A stretch of 64,000 nt of DNA from positions 124,001-188,000 of the forward strand of contig JADEXA010000002.1 of NCBI GenBank assembly GCA_015207365.1, written 5' to 3'. Each line of letters opens with the position of its first letter. The stretch's first letter is position 1. Source of the DNA: Vacuolonema iberomarrocanum LEGE 07170 (lineage in GTDB: Bacteria > Cyanobacteriota > Cyanobacteriia > Elainellales > Elainellaceae). The position numbers and the translations under genes were made by a program. This document shows, piece by piece, positions 33,583 to 43,036 of the stretch. The notes beneath the pieces are model-generated. The model saw only the letters and a list, made by a program, of their open reading frames with translations, searched no databases and was not told the origin of the DNA.

Positions 33583-36371
33583 TGAGATCCTTAAAGTTTT
33601 TAACTTGGCTAGATGTCAAAAGGCTGATTCGAAAGAATACTCTAAATGGCGAGAAACTGCCAAATTGTATCACCTCAATTTCATGCTTTTCTGATGCGTT
33701 AGAAATTGGAATCTCTAATGCGGATTGTAAAGAGGATGCTCAGAGAACTTTATCTGAGTGGTTTACGGATTGGTATCAGCAAGATCAAAATCTTATTCGC
33801 TTAGATCTTGGCAACGCAGCTCTGTCTGTCGAGTTTCATGAAAATGAATCTACACCATTTAATGGTTCTAGTTCTATACGTCCCTTTTGGCAAGAAATTG
33901 CGTACATAGATAGCAATTCAGATGCCCACGCCGATTCAGCTAGAGTATCTTCAAACTTCCATTTTCCAGAAACCTCTTTATCCTCGCCAAAAGTAGTTGC
34001 TTTTTATTCTTTCAAAGGCGGTGTTGGTCGGACATTACATTTGGCTTCTCATCTTTTTGCTCTCTTAGAAGCTTCTAAAGAAATTGATAAAGAAATTACT
34101 GTTTTAGTAGTAGATGCAGATTTAGAGGCTCCAGGATTAACTTATTGGGATAGGGCGGAAAAACGACAAGCCGCAGTCTCTTTCATTGATTTTTTGGAGG
34201 CTTATCATTATGCTCCAATTAACCGCCAGGAGACTCTTTCTTTATTAGCGGAAGAGGTTAAGAAAAACCCTAGATATGAGGGTAGATCGACCTTTTATTT
34301 TTTGCCAGCTTGCTTAAATGATGAGCAGCTTTTAGACACTCCAGTGCTTCCTGAGCATTTAGCTCGAAGCCCTGAGGGTGAGTGGACTTGTGGAGATGCT
34401 CTTCATCAGCTCGGAGCAACATTGTCGGCAGACTATGTCTTGGTTGATTTGCGTGCTGGCTTGAGTGAAATTTCGAGCCCAATCATTTTTGATCCTAGGA
34501 TTGAGCGTTTCTTTGTAACTACGGCTACGGAGCAGTCTACTGCTGGTATAAGTCTTGTCTTGGATCAAATTAGCCGTATCGCCCCTTCGGAGGCAGATAG
34601 TAGTAGTGGAAAATTTTATGATCCATCAATAATTATTAGTTTTTTAACTCCGGAGTTAAAAAAGCTTCCTGCCTTCGAAAACTCCCTAGAAAAATTCAGC
34701 GCTGCCTATAATCCTGTTGATCAATCAGATGATGAAAATCTCTATGCTGGAAGACTGGAAATTAAGGAAACTGATTTTACTCAAGAGTTGTTCTATGTCA
34801 ATTCTTGGGAGGAAGCAAAAAATAAACTAACTTCCACGTCAGTAATGAGGGTTGCAAAGGAATGGGCAGTATCTCAACTGATCGAGGAATCTCATCTTGC
34901 AGACTCAGATAGTGTAGGACAAGATATACCAACTGTTTTAGAATCAGTCCGTAAGTTTAGAGATACATGTCAACAATATGAATTTGCAGAAAGTGGGGAA
35001 GGAGAGAGTTTATTAGTCACAGAATCTCTAAAGAAATTAGCAACTACCTTCCGCAATGATTTACCTCGTGTAGTTTCAATTGGAGCTAAAGGTTCTGGGA
35101 AAACTTTTACATATGTACAGCTTTCTAGATTAAAGTACTGGGAAACTTTTCTAAAGCTGGCAACAAAAGACCTATCTGAAATTGAACCTAGGACTCATAT
35201 TTTTCCCTTACTTCAGTCAAGTACCTTGAGGGATGCAGCAGAGAATATTATCAGTGACGCTAGGACATCAACTCAAGCAGCTTTCTCTGATTCTATACCT
35301 GAATTCTACCACTCAGATTTTCAGGACAGCATCAAAAGCTTTCTTGAAGAGCCTAGTAGTGAATTAGATTGGACAAGATTTTGGATTAAGCAAATGTCTA
35401 GATCAGTTGGTCTATCACAGGAAAGAAACTCCGCAACCTTATCAAGCTTAGATAGTTATCTAAAGCAAAAAAATGTTCGTCTTGTTTTTCTGTTTGATGG
35501 ATTAGAAGATCTTTTCGCAGAGGCTGCAGTAAATGTGCAACAACAAATTGCTTTGAGGATGCTGATCGGTTTGCCTAAAAGATTAAATGAGATCAGACAA
35601 GCTAACTTTGGCTTGATTATACTTCTAAGACGTGATTTCTTGAGATATTCAGTTACACAGAATCTTGCTCAATTTGAGAACCTTTATAGGCCATACGACT
35701 TATCTTGGGATGCCGACTCGTTCTTAAAATTGGTTTATTGGGTTTGTAGTCAAGCTTCCGTAATTGGTGCTGATGAAGAAAACTTGGATAGTTTGAGCCG
35801 AGAAGAGCTGGTTTCTAATTTAGAAAATCTATGGGGTAAAAAATTAGGTAAGGATACTAGTAACGAAGCCTATACGGCAAAGTGGATTTACGCAGCATTG
35901 ACAGACTTTAAGGGAAGACTGCAGGCTAGAGATATCGTTCGTCTCCTCTATCATGCGGCGGATATTACGATAGAAAAAAGTGGAGAAGTTTCATTTGAAC
36001 GATGGTCCGCGAGTCGTCTTTTACCTCCTCAAGCAATTAGACGAGCAATAGAGCCTTGCAGCACTGGTAAAGTAAAAGAAGTGAAAGAAGAATATCCCGA
36101 ATTTAAGAAATGGGTTGACACCGTAGAAACAAAGTATACGCTAGAGCAGAAACGGGCTCCTTTCACGCAAAACACACTGTCTCTTGATCAGACAACCATC
36201 AGGATGCTAGAGAGCATAGGAGTTGTTTATGAGGATACAGGTAAAGATGACGTCTCACGCTACTATATGCCCGAGATATATCGCTCAGGTCTTGGATTTA
36301 CTTTAGAGAAAGGAGCAAGACCTCGCGTTTTAGTTCTGAAACGGAAAGCATTAGGGGCAGATATTTTGTAA
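33582..36371 (+). CDS. KGGVGR-motif double NTPase protein (SIMIBI/ParA-like plus second P-loop domain)
   Basis: 929 residues. Residues 1-130 are of unknown type. Residues 137-400 form a ParA/MinD-like domain with the deviant Walker A FYSFKGGVGRTLHLASHLFA (145-151 KGGVGRT), then VLVVDADLEAPG and DYVLVDLRAGLS. Residues 490-750 form a second P-loop NTPase, with IGAKGSGKTFTYVQLSRL near 501 and Walker B VRLVFLFDGLEDLF near 632. The last 180 residues hold a small helical, winged-helix-like part. The KGGVGR variant is known from predicted antiviral/conflict proteins as regulatory NTPases. Both Walker motifs look functional. The gene is strongly AT-rich with no GCGATCGC, so it was probably acquired. 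I infer it senses or signals and licenses the HEPN-like partner. Confidence 0.7.
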   Translation: MRSLKFLTWLDVKRLIRKNTLNGEKLPNCITSISCFSDALEIGISNADCKEDAQRTLSEWFTDWYQQDQNLIRLDLGNAALSVEFHENESTPFNGSSSIRPFWQEIAYIDSNSDAHADSARVSSNFHFPETSLSSPKVVAFYSFKGGVGRTLHLASHLFALLEASKEIDKEITVLVVDADLEAPGLTYWDRAEKRQAAVSFIDFLEAYHYAPINRQETLSLLAEEVKKNPRYEGRSTFYFLPACLNDEQLLDTPVLPEHLARSPEGEWTCGDALHQLGATLSADYVLVDLRAGLSEISSPIIFDPRIERFFVTTATEQSTAGISLVLDQISRIAPSEADSSSGKFYDPSIIISFLTPELKKLPAFENSLEKFSAAYNPVDQSDDENLYAGRLEIKETDFTQELFYVNSWEEAKNKLTSTSVMRVAKEWAVSQLIEESHLADSDSVGQDIPTVLESVRKFRDTCQQYEFAESGEGESLLVTESLKKLATTFRNDLPRVVSIGAKGSGKTFTYVQLSRLKYWETFLKLATKDLSEIEPRTHIFPLLQSSTLRDAAENIISDARTSTQAAFSDSIPEFYHSDFQDSIKSFLEEPSSELDWTRFWIKQMSRSVGLSQERNSATLSSLDSYLKQKNVRLVFLFDGLEDLFAEAAVNVQQQIALRMLIGLPKRLNEIRQANFGLIILLRRDFLRYSVTQNLAQFENLYRPYDLSWDADSFLKLVYWVCSQASVIGADEENLDSLSREELVSNLENLWGKKLGKDTSNEAYTAKWIYAALTDFKGRLQARDIVRLLYHAADITIEKSGEVSFERWSASRLLPPQAIRRAIEPCSTGKVKEVKEEYPEFKKWVDTVETKYTLEQKRAPFTQNTLSLDQTTIRMLESIGVVYEDTGKDDVSRYYMPEIYRSGLGFTLEKGARPRVLVLKRKALGADIL

Positions 36372-36633
36372 TTGTTCGGGAAACACGGGATAGTTAAGAC
36401 TATGCTGCGCGTAACATGAATCGTTTTAGCCTGATTGAAGGGGCTTACATCTAAACTCCAACTAGACTCCAAAGCTTGCTAACATTTGGGTGCAGTGGAT
36501 TGACTGAAGTCGCTTGGCTGATGGCAAAGACCTCGGCAACCGCTGGCCCGAATCGTTAGGCGGCATCCTCTCTCTATCAGTAGCTACTTGCTCATAAAGT
36601 TCGGGGAGTAGGATAAATTTGTCAGAGAAGCGC
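36372..36633. other. Intergenic region after the KGGVGR gene
   Basis: No gene recognised. Composition returns gradually to that of the chromosome. A short leftward open frame (36462-36650) lacks support. Confidence 0.35.
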
Positions 36634-36846
36634 ATGGCTATGAACATCACCCTAGAGCTATCTTCAGAACGAGAACACGAAATGTCTGCTGAAGCATCTC
36701 AGCTCAAACTTCCGCTAGTGGAGTACATTTTGCGTGTCCTGGCCTTTCGCCCTTTTCTTCAAAACCCTCCCCAAAACAGGGAGCATGCCACCTTTGAAAG
36801 TGAGTATTTGTACTCATCGCCAAAAGCCTTGATTTATAGGCTTTGA
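36634..36846 (+). CDS. Antitoxin-like small protein, orphan
   Basis: 70 residues from ATG 36634, with a ribosome site AGAGAAG upstream. The start MAMNITLELSSEREHEMSAE with ASQLKLPLVEYILRVL is the pattern of the many small cyanobacterial antitoxin-like proteins (a strand, then two helices, of the ribbon-helix-helix/UPF0175-like kind). The second half (AFRPFLQNPPQNREHATFES) looks disordered and could bind a toxin. No toxin gene follows; the next 350 bp have no convincing frame. It may be a relic of a toxin-antitoxin pair or a stand-alone regulator. Confidence 0.45.
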   Translation: MAMNITLELSSEREHEMSAEASQLKLPLVEYILRVLAFRPFLQNPPQNREHATFESEYLYSSPKALIYRL

Positions 36847-37203
36847 GTCGTTCTCTTGCGCCGAAGTCATATTTCTGCATCTGCAAAGGTGGCAGGCTCC
36901 CCCCAAAACAAGAGTGAAACTTGTAGATTTTTGAGAAGATATCGGTGTATTTGGTGCTCGTCCAGAATATTACAGATAGTCAGGAACACGCGGGCAGGTC
37001 ACGAGATCGAGCTGAAACCCGAGATCGAGCTTAGGTAGCGAATGTATTGAGTTGATACTGATGTAAGCATGACATCCAGCGAGGTTAATCGGGTGCGGTA
37101 AATCTTCAGCCCCCATTTGTAAGCGCAAATGCTAGCCTGGAAATTGGTCATTTTTGTGATTTTTCAAGTCAATCGCCAGGGATACTGCGCTTCCACGAGA
37201 GAT
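36847..37203. other. Intergenic region, possibly remains of a toxin gene
   Basis: No supported gene. A 60-codon frame at 36856-37038 has no recognisable content. A direct repeat GAGATCGAGCT occurs twice near 37000-37032. The mnmA promoter should lie in the last 150 bases. Confidence 0.35.
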
Positions 37204-38259
37204 ATGAACAAGGTCGTTGTTGGACTTTCGGGCGGAGTTGATAGCTCCGTTGCTGCTGCTGCCCTCCACCGTCAGGGCTATGACGTGGTGGGGTTAACGC
37301 TATGGCTGATGAAAGGCAAGGGGCAATGCTGCTCCGAAGGCATGGTGGATGCGGCGCAGTTGTGCGAAGAATTAGAGATTCCTCATCACATCGTTGATAG
37401 CCGCGATCTGTTTGAGAAGAATATTGTGGATTATCTGGTGGGAGGCTACAGCCAGGGTATTACGCCGCTCCCCTGCTCCCAGTGCAATCGGGCGGTGAAG
37501 TTTGGCCCGATGTTGGCCTATGCCCGCAAGGAACTGGGGTGCGATCGCATCGCCACGGGACATTACGCCCGCGTCTCCCATAATCCCGACACCGGACGCT
37601 ATGAAATGCATCGGGCGATCGATCGCAATAAAGACCAATCCTATTTTCTCTACGATTTGAGCCAAGAGGTGCTGGCACGGGTTGTCTTCCCGCTGGGCAA
37701 CCAGACGAAGCAAGAAACCCGCACCATGGCGGCAGAGTTTGGCTTGCATACCGCAGAGAAACCCGAAAGTCAGGACTTGTGCCTGGTAGAAGCCCATGGC
37801 TCGATGCAAACCTTCCTCGACCAGTTCCTTGCACCCAAGGAGGGCGACATTGTGGATCAGTCCGGGCGAGTATTGGGACGCCATACCGGAATCCATCACT
37901 ACACCATCGGCCAACGCAAAGGGCTGGGCATTGCCGCGCCGCATCCGCTCTATGTGGTGAGCCTTGACGTGGGGCGGAATCAGGTCGTCGTGGGCGATCG
38001 CAGTGCCGTTCATTTTCCTGAATGCACCGTGCAACGCCTCAACTGGGTCTCCATCTCGGCTCCCAGCACACCCATTCCCATTGAGGTGCAGGTTCGCTAT
38101 CGCACAAAACCCACACCTGCCACGCTGATTCCCCTGGAGAACAACCGCGCCCGCATCGTCTTTGAAGAGCCACTGTTCGGCGTTACCCCTGGACAAGCGG
38201 CTGTGTGGTACGAGGGCGATCGCCTCCTCGGTGGTGGCATCATCGAGCGCATGTCGTGA
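37204..38259 (+). CDS. mnmA: tRNA-specific 2-thiouridylase MnmA
   Basis: 351 residues from ATG 37204; the frame is open further upstream, but [15 protein letters not shown] is the canonical N-terminus. MnmA adds sulfur to U34 of tRNAs for Lys, Glu and Gln. The ATP pyrophosphatase PP-loop is SGGVDSS. The nucleophile-region cysteine is in [13 protein letters not shown] and the second catalytic cysteine in ESQDLCLV. The tRNA-binding features [18 protein letters not shown] and [13 protein letters not shown] are intact. It is a core gene standing between two accessory conflict units. Confidence 0.96.
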   Translation: MNKVVVGLSGGVDSSVAAAALHRQGYDVVGLTLWLMKGKGQCCSEGMVDAAQLCEELEIPHHIVDSRDLFEKNIVDYLVGGYSQGITPLPCSQCNRAVKFGPMLAYARKELGCDRIATGHYARVSHNPDTGRYEMHRAIDRNKDQSYFLYDLSQEVLARVVFPLGNQTKQETRTMAAEFGLHTAEKPESQDLCLVEAHGSMQTFLDQFLAPKEGDIVDQSGRVLGRHTGIHHYTIGQRKGLGIAAPHPLYVVSLDVGRNQVVVGDRSAVHFPECTVQRLNWVSISAPSTPIPIEVQVRYRTKPTPATLIPLENNRARIVFEEPLFGVTPGQAAVWYEGDRLLGGGIIERMS

Positions 38260-38347
38260 AGGGTTTCGCTAAGCTTTTTCTATGGACTGGGCAAATCTAG
38301 AGCGTAGCGCCAAAATTGAGGAGTAACGCTGCGCCTCTGGAGAAGCT

Positions 38348-38791
38348 ATGGCAGAGCCAATCACAACACTAACCGCCAGCGCGATCGCAACCTTAGCCTT
38401 TCAAAAATTCATCGAATCCGGTGCTGGAGAACTTGCTAAGAAGTTTTCCACTGTGGCGATCGCCAAAATGAATACGCTGCTGAAACGCATTTGGGCAAAG
38501 CTGCGGGGAAAGGCACGCACGGAAGAGGTGAAAGCCGCAATCGCCCAAACTCAAAAAATTACCCCTGAGCAAGTTAGCCAGATTGCCGCTTACTTACATG
38601 TGGCGATGGATGAAGACTCCCAGTTTGCCAGTGATATTCAGATGCTGGCTCAGGAAATTAACGCGGGTAAGCTGGTTGACCAGAGCAACATGGTGCAGAA
38701 CAACTACGACCAAGCGAAGGGATGGCAGACAAAGGTGGAGGGTGGCACCGCTTATATTGGTGAAATCCACATTCAAGGCAAGACGGATTAG
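38348..38791 (+). CDS. Putative amyloid-motif effector (Bell-domain-like) paired with downstream NLR
   Basis: 147 residues. The N-terminus (MAEPITTLTASAIATLAFQK, then FIESGAGELAKKF) is a hydrophobic to amphipathic helix of the kind seen in HeLo/Bell-type membrane-active effectors. A helical middle part (about 60-110) follows. Residues 123-141 (AKGWQTKVEGGTAYIGEIH) form a short Gly/Gln-rich beta-prone motif at the C-terminus. A close relative of this motif, AKGFQISAEDGSTIFIEGTH, lies at residues 60-79 of the NLR encoded 12 bp downstream. Such a C-terminal/N-terminal motif match between adjacent effector and NLR genes is the hallmark of bacterial amyloid signalling (BASS) pairs. I infer a cell-death effector triggered by amyloid templating; the pore-forming role is untested. 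Confidence 0.65.
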   Translation: MAEPITTLTASAIATLAFQKFIESGAGELAKKFSTVAIAKMNTLLKRIWAKLRGKARTEEVKAAIAQTQKITPEQVSQIAAYLHVAMDEDSQFASDIQMLAQEINAGKLVDQSNMVQNNYDQAKGWQTKVEGGTAYIGEIHIQGKTD

Positions 38792-38803
38792 AGATAGGTA
38801 AGG

Positions 38804-41800
38804 ATGACTGACCCGATTGCTCAACTGTGTCAGATGATTGCAGAGTTTCTGCGGAATGATCCGGGGCTGGATCAAGCTGAACTCGTAAAACGAGTAGAAG
38901 AGGCGATCGCCGCAGATCCTGAGTTAGCAGCCGCATTGCAAACTCATCATCGGATGCAGCAGCAAAATAACCGGGATGGAGCAAAAGGGTTTCAAATCTC
39001 TGCTGAAGATGGCAGCACTATTTTTATTGAAGGTACCCACTACCATCTGTCAGAGGAAGAATTAAATGCTGTCTTGGAGACTGTTCTCCATAAACAACAA
39101 AATCCTGTTGTTCAGACGTTCGATTTTAAGCCTTATCTACAATTCGTTCGTCAAGATTCTCGTTATCAAAATGTTCGGGCTCTCTACACCGAAACTGAAG
39201 CGCTAATTCCGCTTGAAGCAGAAACGGCAGAGCGCAAATCAGCGCATCCAGAACCAGACTCAGATCAAGCTCGGGCACCAGATTCAGAGCAAACTCAGAA
39301 AAAAGATTCAAAGCAAGCTCAGAAAAAAGGTGAACGCTTTCCCGTATTGGAAGGTTTGCGGAAGTATGCCCTTGGTAGTGAGCAGCAGCATGTGTTACTG
39401 GCAGGGCAACCAGGTTCAGGAAAATCGACAACGTTGAAGCGGTTGTTGCTGGAAATGGTAGATGAGGAATTAGCAGCGCCCACTACCATTCCAGTGTACG
39501 TGCAGTTGAAGAGCGATCGCACCATCACCGACATGATCCTCGCCGAGTTTCGCCGAGCTAAGGTGCGAATCACCCCAGAACAACTAGATGATTGGCTACT
39601 GCAAGACCAATTGGTGTTGCTGCTAGATGGGGTTAATGAGATTCCGTCAGACAAACGGCGACGTCAACTGCAGGACTTTCGCGAAGATAATCCCACCACA
39701 CCCATGATTTTCACCACTCGGGGTCTTGGCAATCTGGGCATTGAAAAGCGATTGGAGATGCGTCCTCTCAGCGAATCTCAAATGCGGGAGTTTGTTGGAA
39801 AGTACCTCTCCAAACGGGGAATTCCTGACCATGCCGACACATTGCTCAGACAGCTCAGAGACCGTCTACGAGAGATCGCCGAAACGCCACTGCTGCTGAA
39901 AATGCTCTGCGATGTGTTTGATCCTGCAACCCAGCAAATTCCCAAAAGCAAGGGAGAACTCTTTCAACAGTTTGACCAAGACTACGAACGCATCAAAAAA
40001 GATATCCAACCCGTTTCTGTCTCCGAAGACTTCTGGGAGTTTAAAGCAGATATCCTGCAATTTCTAGCGTTCTCCATGCTCCAGACAGATGATGCGAAGT
40101 CTGTCGAAGCCTGGTATACCTTGCCTCGCGATCGGGCAGAGACGCTCTTAGAGAATTGGCTAAATAACAGAGGAGTTTCTGACTCTCCAACAAAAGCAAA
40201 GCTTTGGCTTAAGGATTTGTGCAGGTGTCATCTACTGCAAGACGCTAAAGAACCTGGAGACATTGAATTTCATCACCAGCTTTTTCAGGAATATTACGCA
40301 GCGGAATATCTACTACAGCGGCTGCCTGACTTGCTCAAAGACAAGAGCACATTCAAGCAAGACTACCTCAACCTTTTGAAGTGGACTGAATCCATTGCTT
40401 TGATGCTGTCACTAATAACTGATAGAGATCAAGCACTGAAAGTGGTGAAGTTGGCATTGGATATAAATTTTAGGTTGGGAGCAAGGCTGGCTGGAGAAGC
40501 AGCTTTAGCTTTTCATGAAGCAATTGTAGGAAAAATAATTGCGCTTTCTGTAGCAGATTGGGTGAAGGTTGAGCTTTTGGGTGAAACACATTCAGAAGTA
40601 GCTCTCCCGAAGCTCCTATACTTCTTAACACATCCAGATATCGATATTGCCAAAACCGCAGCGTCTTACTTAGGAGAAACTCACAATCAAGATGCTGTAG
40701 ATATTTTAATAAGAAGGCTAGATGAAATTAGCGACAAGTTTTTCTCTCAAAAATCATGGGGCGGTTCTGATAAAACTGGGAAATTATGGTCAACTCATGT
40801 TCAAGCGCTTAGCTACCTTTCACCGCAGGCAACTACTCAATTTTTGCGTGAGAAGCTAGACAAGCATGGAACACTTTTGTTGTTGACAACTCAAGCTGCA
40901 CCAATTTTGATGCAATTGGATGCTGAGAGATTTATTCCAGAGCTGCTTGAGGAGTTTAGAAATGCTCAAAATGAAGAGAATAGGAAGATAGCTAGTGGTT
41001 GGGAAGAACCTACAGAAGAGATTCAGATTCCCGATTCAACAAATTTGGCAATGAAAATGGATGCTGCCACTCGAGAAGCATTCAGGAATACCAAGATTAC
41101 TCCTCCTTCCTCTGAATGGCGAAGAAGAAACCATATCCTCAATCTCCTTGAGAATTCCTCAGATTATGGATTATTTATTCCAGCCTTGATTCAGGTATTT
41201 GAGCAAGAACCTGATGAGATGCTGCGAAAGCAAATAATCCAACTTTTGGGTAGCAGTAATCATGATGCTGCAATTTCTTCATTAATTCAAAAATTGAGCG
41301 AAAACAGCAGCAATCTTCGCGCAGAAGCAGTCAAACAACTAATCAAACTAAAGAATATAGATAATCCCCATCATCTCGAAGCGTTAAGTCAACTGGCTGA
41401 GAATGATGATTGGAGTACATCATGGAATGCAACTCGTGTATTAGGGAATCTGAAAGACTCCGCAGCTTTGCCAAGAATGATATATGAGCTAGAAAATCAT
41501 CAGCTACCAAGTATTCGCTCAACTGCGGCTCAAACTCTCGGCATTATTGGCAACCAGAAGTGTATACCTTCTTTACTAAAGGCTATCAATCATGATTCTG
41601 ACAAATACGTCAGACTAAATGTTGCTTGTGCCTTAAGCTGTTTTGGGCAGAAAGAAGCCATCCCTATTTTGATTGATGCATTGGGAACACCTACAAATTT
41701 CGATATTCGTGCCGAGATTATAAAAGGCATTTCAAGGTTTGGGATAAAGGAGCCTTTACGAGGAATTATTAGATCTGGACAACCATGTTGGCAAAGAGCT

Positions 41801-42637
41801 GCCATCGAGTTAACTAAGTTAGAAAAGTCCCAAAAAGAGACGGGGTCAACAACCTTGCTAGATCTATTTAATGTACTCGTGGAACCAGGTCATAAATCTT
41901 CCAGCGAAACTATAGATCTATTATCTGAATTGGCAGACTCTAAAACATTGAGTTGTCTGGTTGATGCACTAGAAAATCCAGAGAAATATACAAGAGATAT
42001 TTATTTCTCTAATAGAGTTGCCCTCGTTCTAGGAAGATGTCGCCCTGAAATGATGGCTGACAAACTACCTGCTCTAATGGACTTGTATAACAGATATTAC
42101 ATTCAACAACTCTCGTGGGTAATCCCAACTATCCAAAGCCGCTGTAAGTTCTACAACTACGAAATCTTCTACGACCTCATTCCCCAAGGCAAAACCATTT
42201 CTATCTACTTCTCCTATTCCTCTGAAGACGAATCTCTGCAAATCCAACTTGCCGACCACCTTATCCTGCTTGAACGTCAGGGCATTATTACCAGCTGGAG
42301 CAAACGCCAAATTCTTCCGGGCGACGATCGCGCCCAAGTCATCAATCAACAGCTCAACACCGCCGACATCATTCTGCTGCTCATCAGTTCTGATGCAATG
42401 ACGCAATGCCACGATGAAATTCAACGGGCCATTGAGCAATACCATGCAGGTGAGGCTCGCGTCATTCCTGTTCTGCTACGTCCCGTAGATTGGGCAGGTG
42501 CCCCTTTTAGTCAGCTTCCCATGCTGCCTAAAAATTGCCAGCCCGTCACTACTTGGGCTAACTCAGACGAGGCTTTTCAGGAAATTGCGGAAGACATTCG
42601 AGCTATAGCTCTAGAGATAAGAAAGGAAAGGGAGTAG
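38804..42637 (+). CDS. NLR-type STAND protein: amyloid-like motif, NACHT, HEAT repeats, C-terminal TIR
   Basis: 1,277 residues. Residues 1-50 form a helical start; 60-79 carry the motif shared with the upstream protein; 150-178 form a charged Glu/Gln/Lys-rich linker. Residues 180-530 are a NACHT NTPase (AGQPGSGKSTT Walker A, LVLLLDGVNEIP Walker B, FTTRGLGNLG sensor). About 560-1110 are HEAT-like repeats (ALPRMIYELENHQLPSIRST and CIPSLLKAINHDSDKYVRLN). About 1130-1277 are a TIR domain (ISIYFSYSSEDESL, LNTADIILLLISSDAM, ARVIPVLLRPVDWAGAPF). TIR at the C-terminus, combined with an effector-linking motif at the N-terminus, gives it two possible outputs. The HEAT part is AT-rich and lacks HIP1 sites. 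It is likely an antiphage or self-recognition receptor. Confidence 0.82.
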   Translation: MTDPIAQLCQMIAEFLRNDPGLDQAELVKRVEEAIAADPELAAALQTHHRMQQQNNRDGAKGFQISAEDGSTIFIEGTHYHLSEEELNAVLETVLHKQQNPVVQTFDFKPYLQFVRQDSRYQNVRALYTETEALIPLEAETAERKSAHPEPDSDQARAPDSEQTQKKDSKQAQKKGERFPVLEGLRKYALGSEQQHVLLAGQPGSGKSTTLKRLLLEMVDEELAAPTTIPVYVQLKSDRTITDMILAEFRRAKVRITPEQLDDWLLQDQLVLLLDGVNEIPSDKRRRQLQDFREDNPTTPMIFTTRGLGNLGIEKRLEMRPLSESQMREFVGKYLSKRGIPDHADTLLRQLRDRLREIAETPLLLKMLCDVFDPATQQIPKSKGELFQQFDQDYERIKKDIQPVSVSEDFWEFKADILQFLAFSMLQTDDAKSVEAWYTLPRDRAETLLENWLNNRGVSDSPTKAKLWLKDLCRCHLLQDAKEPGDIEFHHQLFQEYYAAEYLLQRLPDLLKDKSTFKQDYLNLLKWTESIALMLSLITDRDQALKVVKLALDINFRLGARLAGEAALAFHEAIVGKIIALSVADWVKVELLGETHSEVALPKLLYFLTHPDIDIAKTAASYLGETHNQDAVDILIRRLDEISDKFFSQKSWGGSDKTGKLWSTHVQALSYLSPQATTQFLREKLDKHGTLLLLTTQAAPILMQLDAERFIPELLEEFRNAQNEENRKIASGWEEPTEEIQIPDSTNLAMKMDAATREAFRNTKITPPSSEWRRRNHILNLLENSSDYGLFIPALIQVFEQEPDEMLRKQIIQLLGSSNHDAAISSLIQKLSENSSNLRAEAVKQLIKLKNIDNPHHLEALSQLAENDDWSTSWNATRVLGNLKDSAALPRMIYELENHQLPSIRSTAAQTLGIIGNQKCIPSLLKAINHDSDKYVRLNVACALSCFGQKEAIPILIDALGTPTNFDIRAEIIKGISRFGIKEPLRGIIRSGQPCWQRAAIELTKLEKSQKETGSTTLLDLFNVLVEPGHKSSSETIDLLSELADSKTLSCLVDALENPEKYTRDIYFSNRVALVLGRCRPEMMADKLPALMDLYNRYYIQQLSWVIPTIQSRCKFYNYEIFYDLIPQGKTISIYFSYSSEDESLQIQLADHLILLERQGIITSWSKRQILPGDDRAQVINQQLNTADIILLLISSDAMTQCHDEIQRAIEQYHAGEARVIPVLLRPVDWAGAPFSQLPMLPKNCQPVTTWANSDEAFQEIAEDIRAIALEIRKERE

Positions 42638-42673
42638 ATTTAGCTGGAACGAGCAGAGTAGAGAAGTCATTGG

Positions 42674-43009
42674 ATGGGAACGATCACTTACGCGGATTTT
42701 GAGCAAGTGGAGATTCGGGCGGGGCAGGTGGTGCAGGTGGAGAAATTTCCCAAAGCTCGGAAGCCTGCCTAAAAGCTGTGGATCGACTTTGGGGAGTTGG
42801 GCATCAAGAAATCCAGCGCCCAGATTACCGACTTCTATACGCCTGAGACGTTGGTGGGGCGGCAGGTATTAGCGGTGACAAACTTTCCCCCGCGCCAGGT
42901 GGCGGACTTTATGTCTGAGGTTCTGGTGCTGGGCGTGGTGCTGGAGGATGGAGCTGTGGCGCTGATTCAGCCCGATCGCCCCGTTCCAATAGGTTTACGC
43001 GTGCTCTAA
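42674..43009 (+). pseudogene. csaA: CsaA-type tRNA-binding-domain chaperone, interrupted by one stop codon
   Basis: From ATG 42674 the frame reads MGTITYADFEQVEIRAGQVV and so on to ARKPA, then a TAA at 42770-42772. It continues in the same frame with KLWIDFGELGIKKSSAQITD to the natural end (PDRPVPIGLRVL). CsaA proteins have ARKPAYKLWIDFG at this point, so a Tyr codon (TAT or TAC) has become TAA. All other parts are well conserved, including NFPPRQVADFMSEVLVLGVV. This is a recent nonsense mutation or a sequencing error. A protein restarted internally would lack a third of the OB fold. CsaA is an export-related chaperone and tRNA-binding protein. Confidence 0.85.
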
Positions 43010-43036
43010 CACTATCCAAGCACTTCGAGATTTAAT

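Noticed and set aside
36856..37038. 60-codon frame after the antitoxin-like gene as its toxin
   Set aside because: No resemblance to PIN, RelE, MazF or DUF5615 toxins, no ribosome site, and part of it is a direct repeat.
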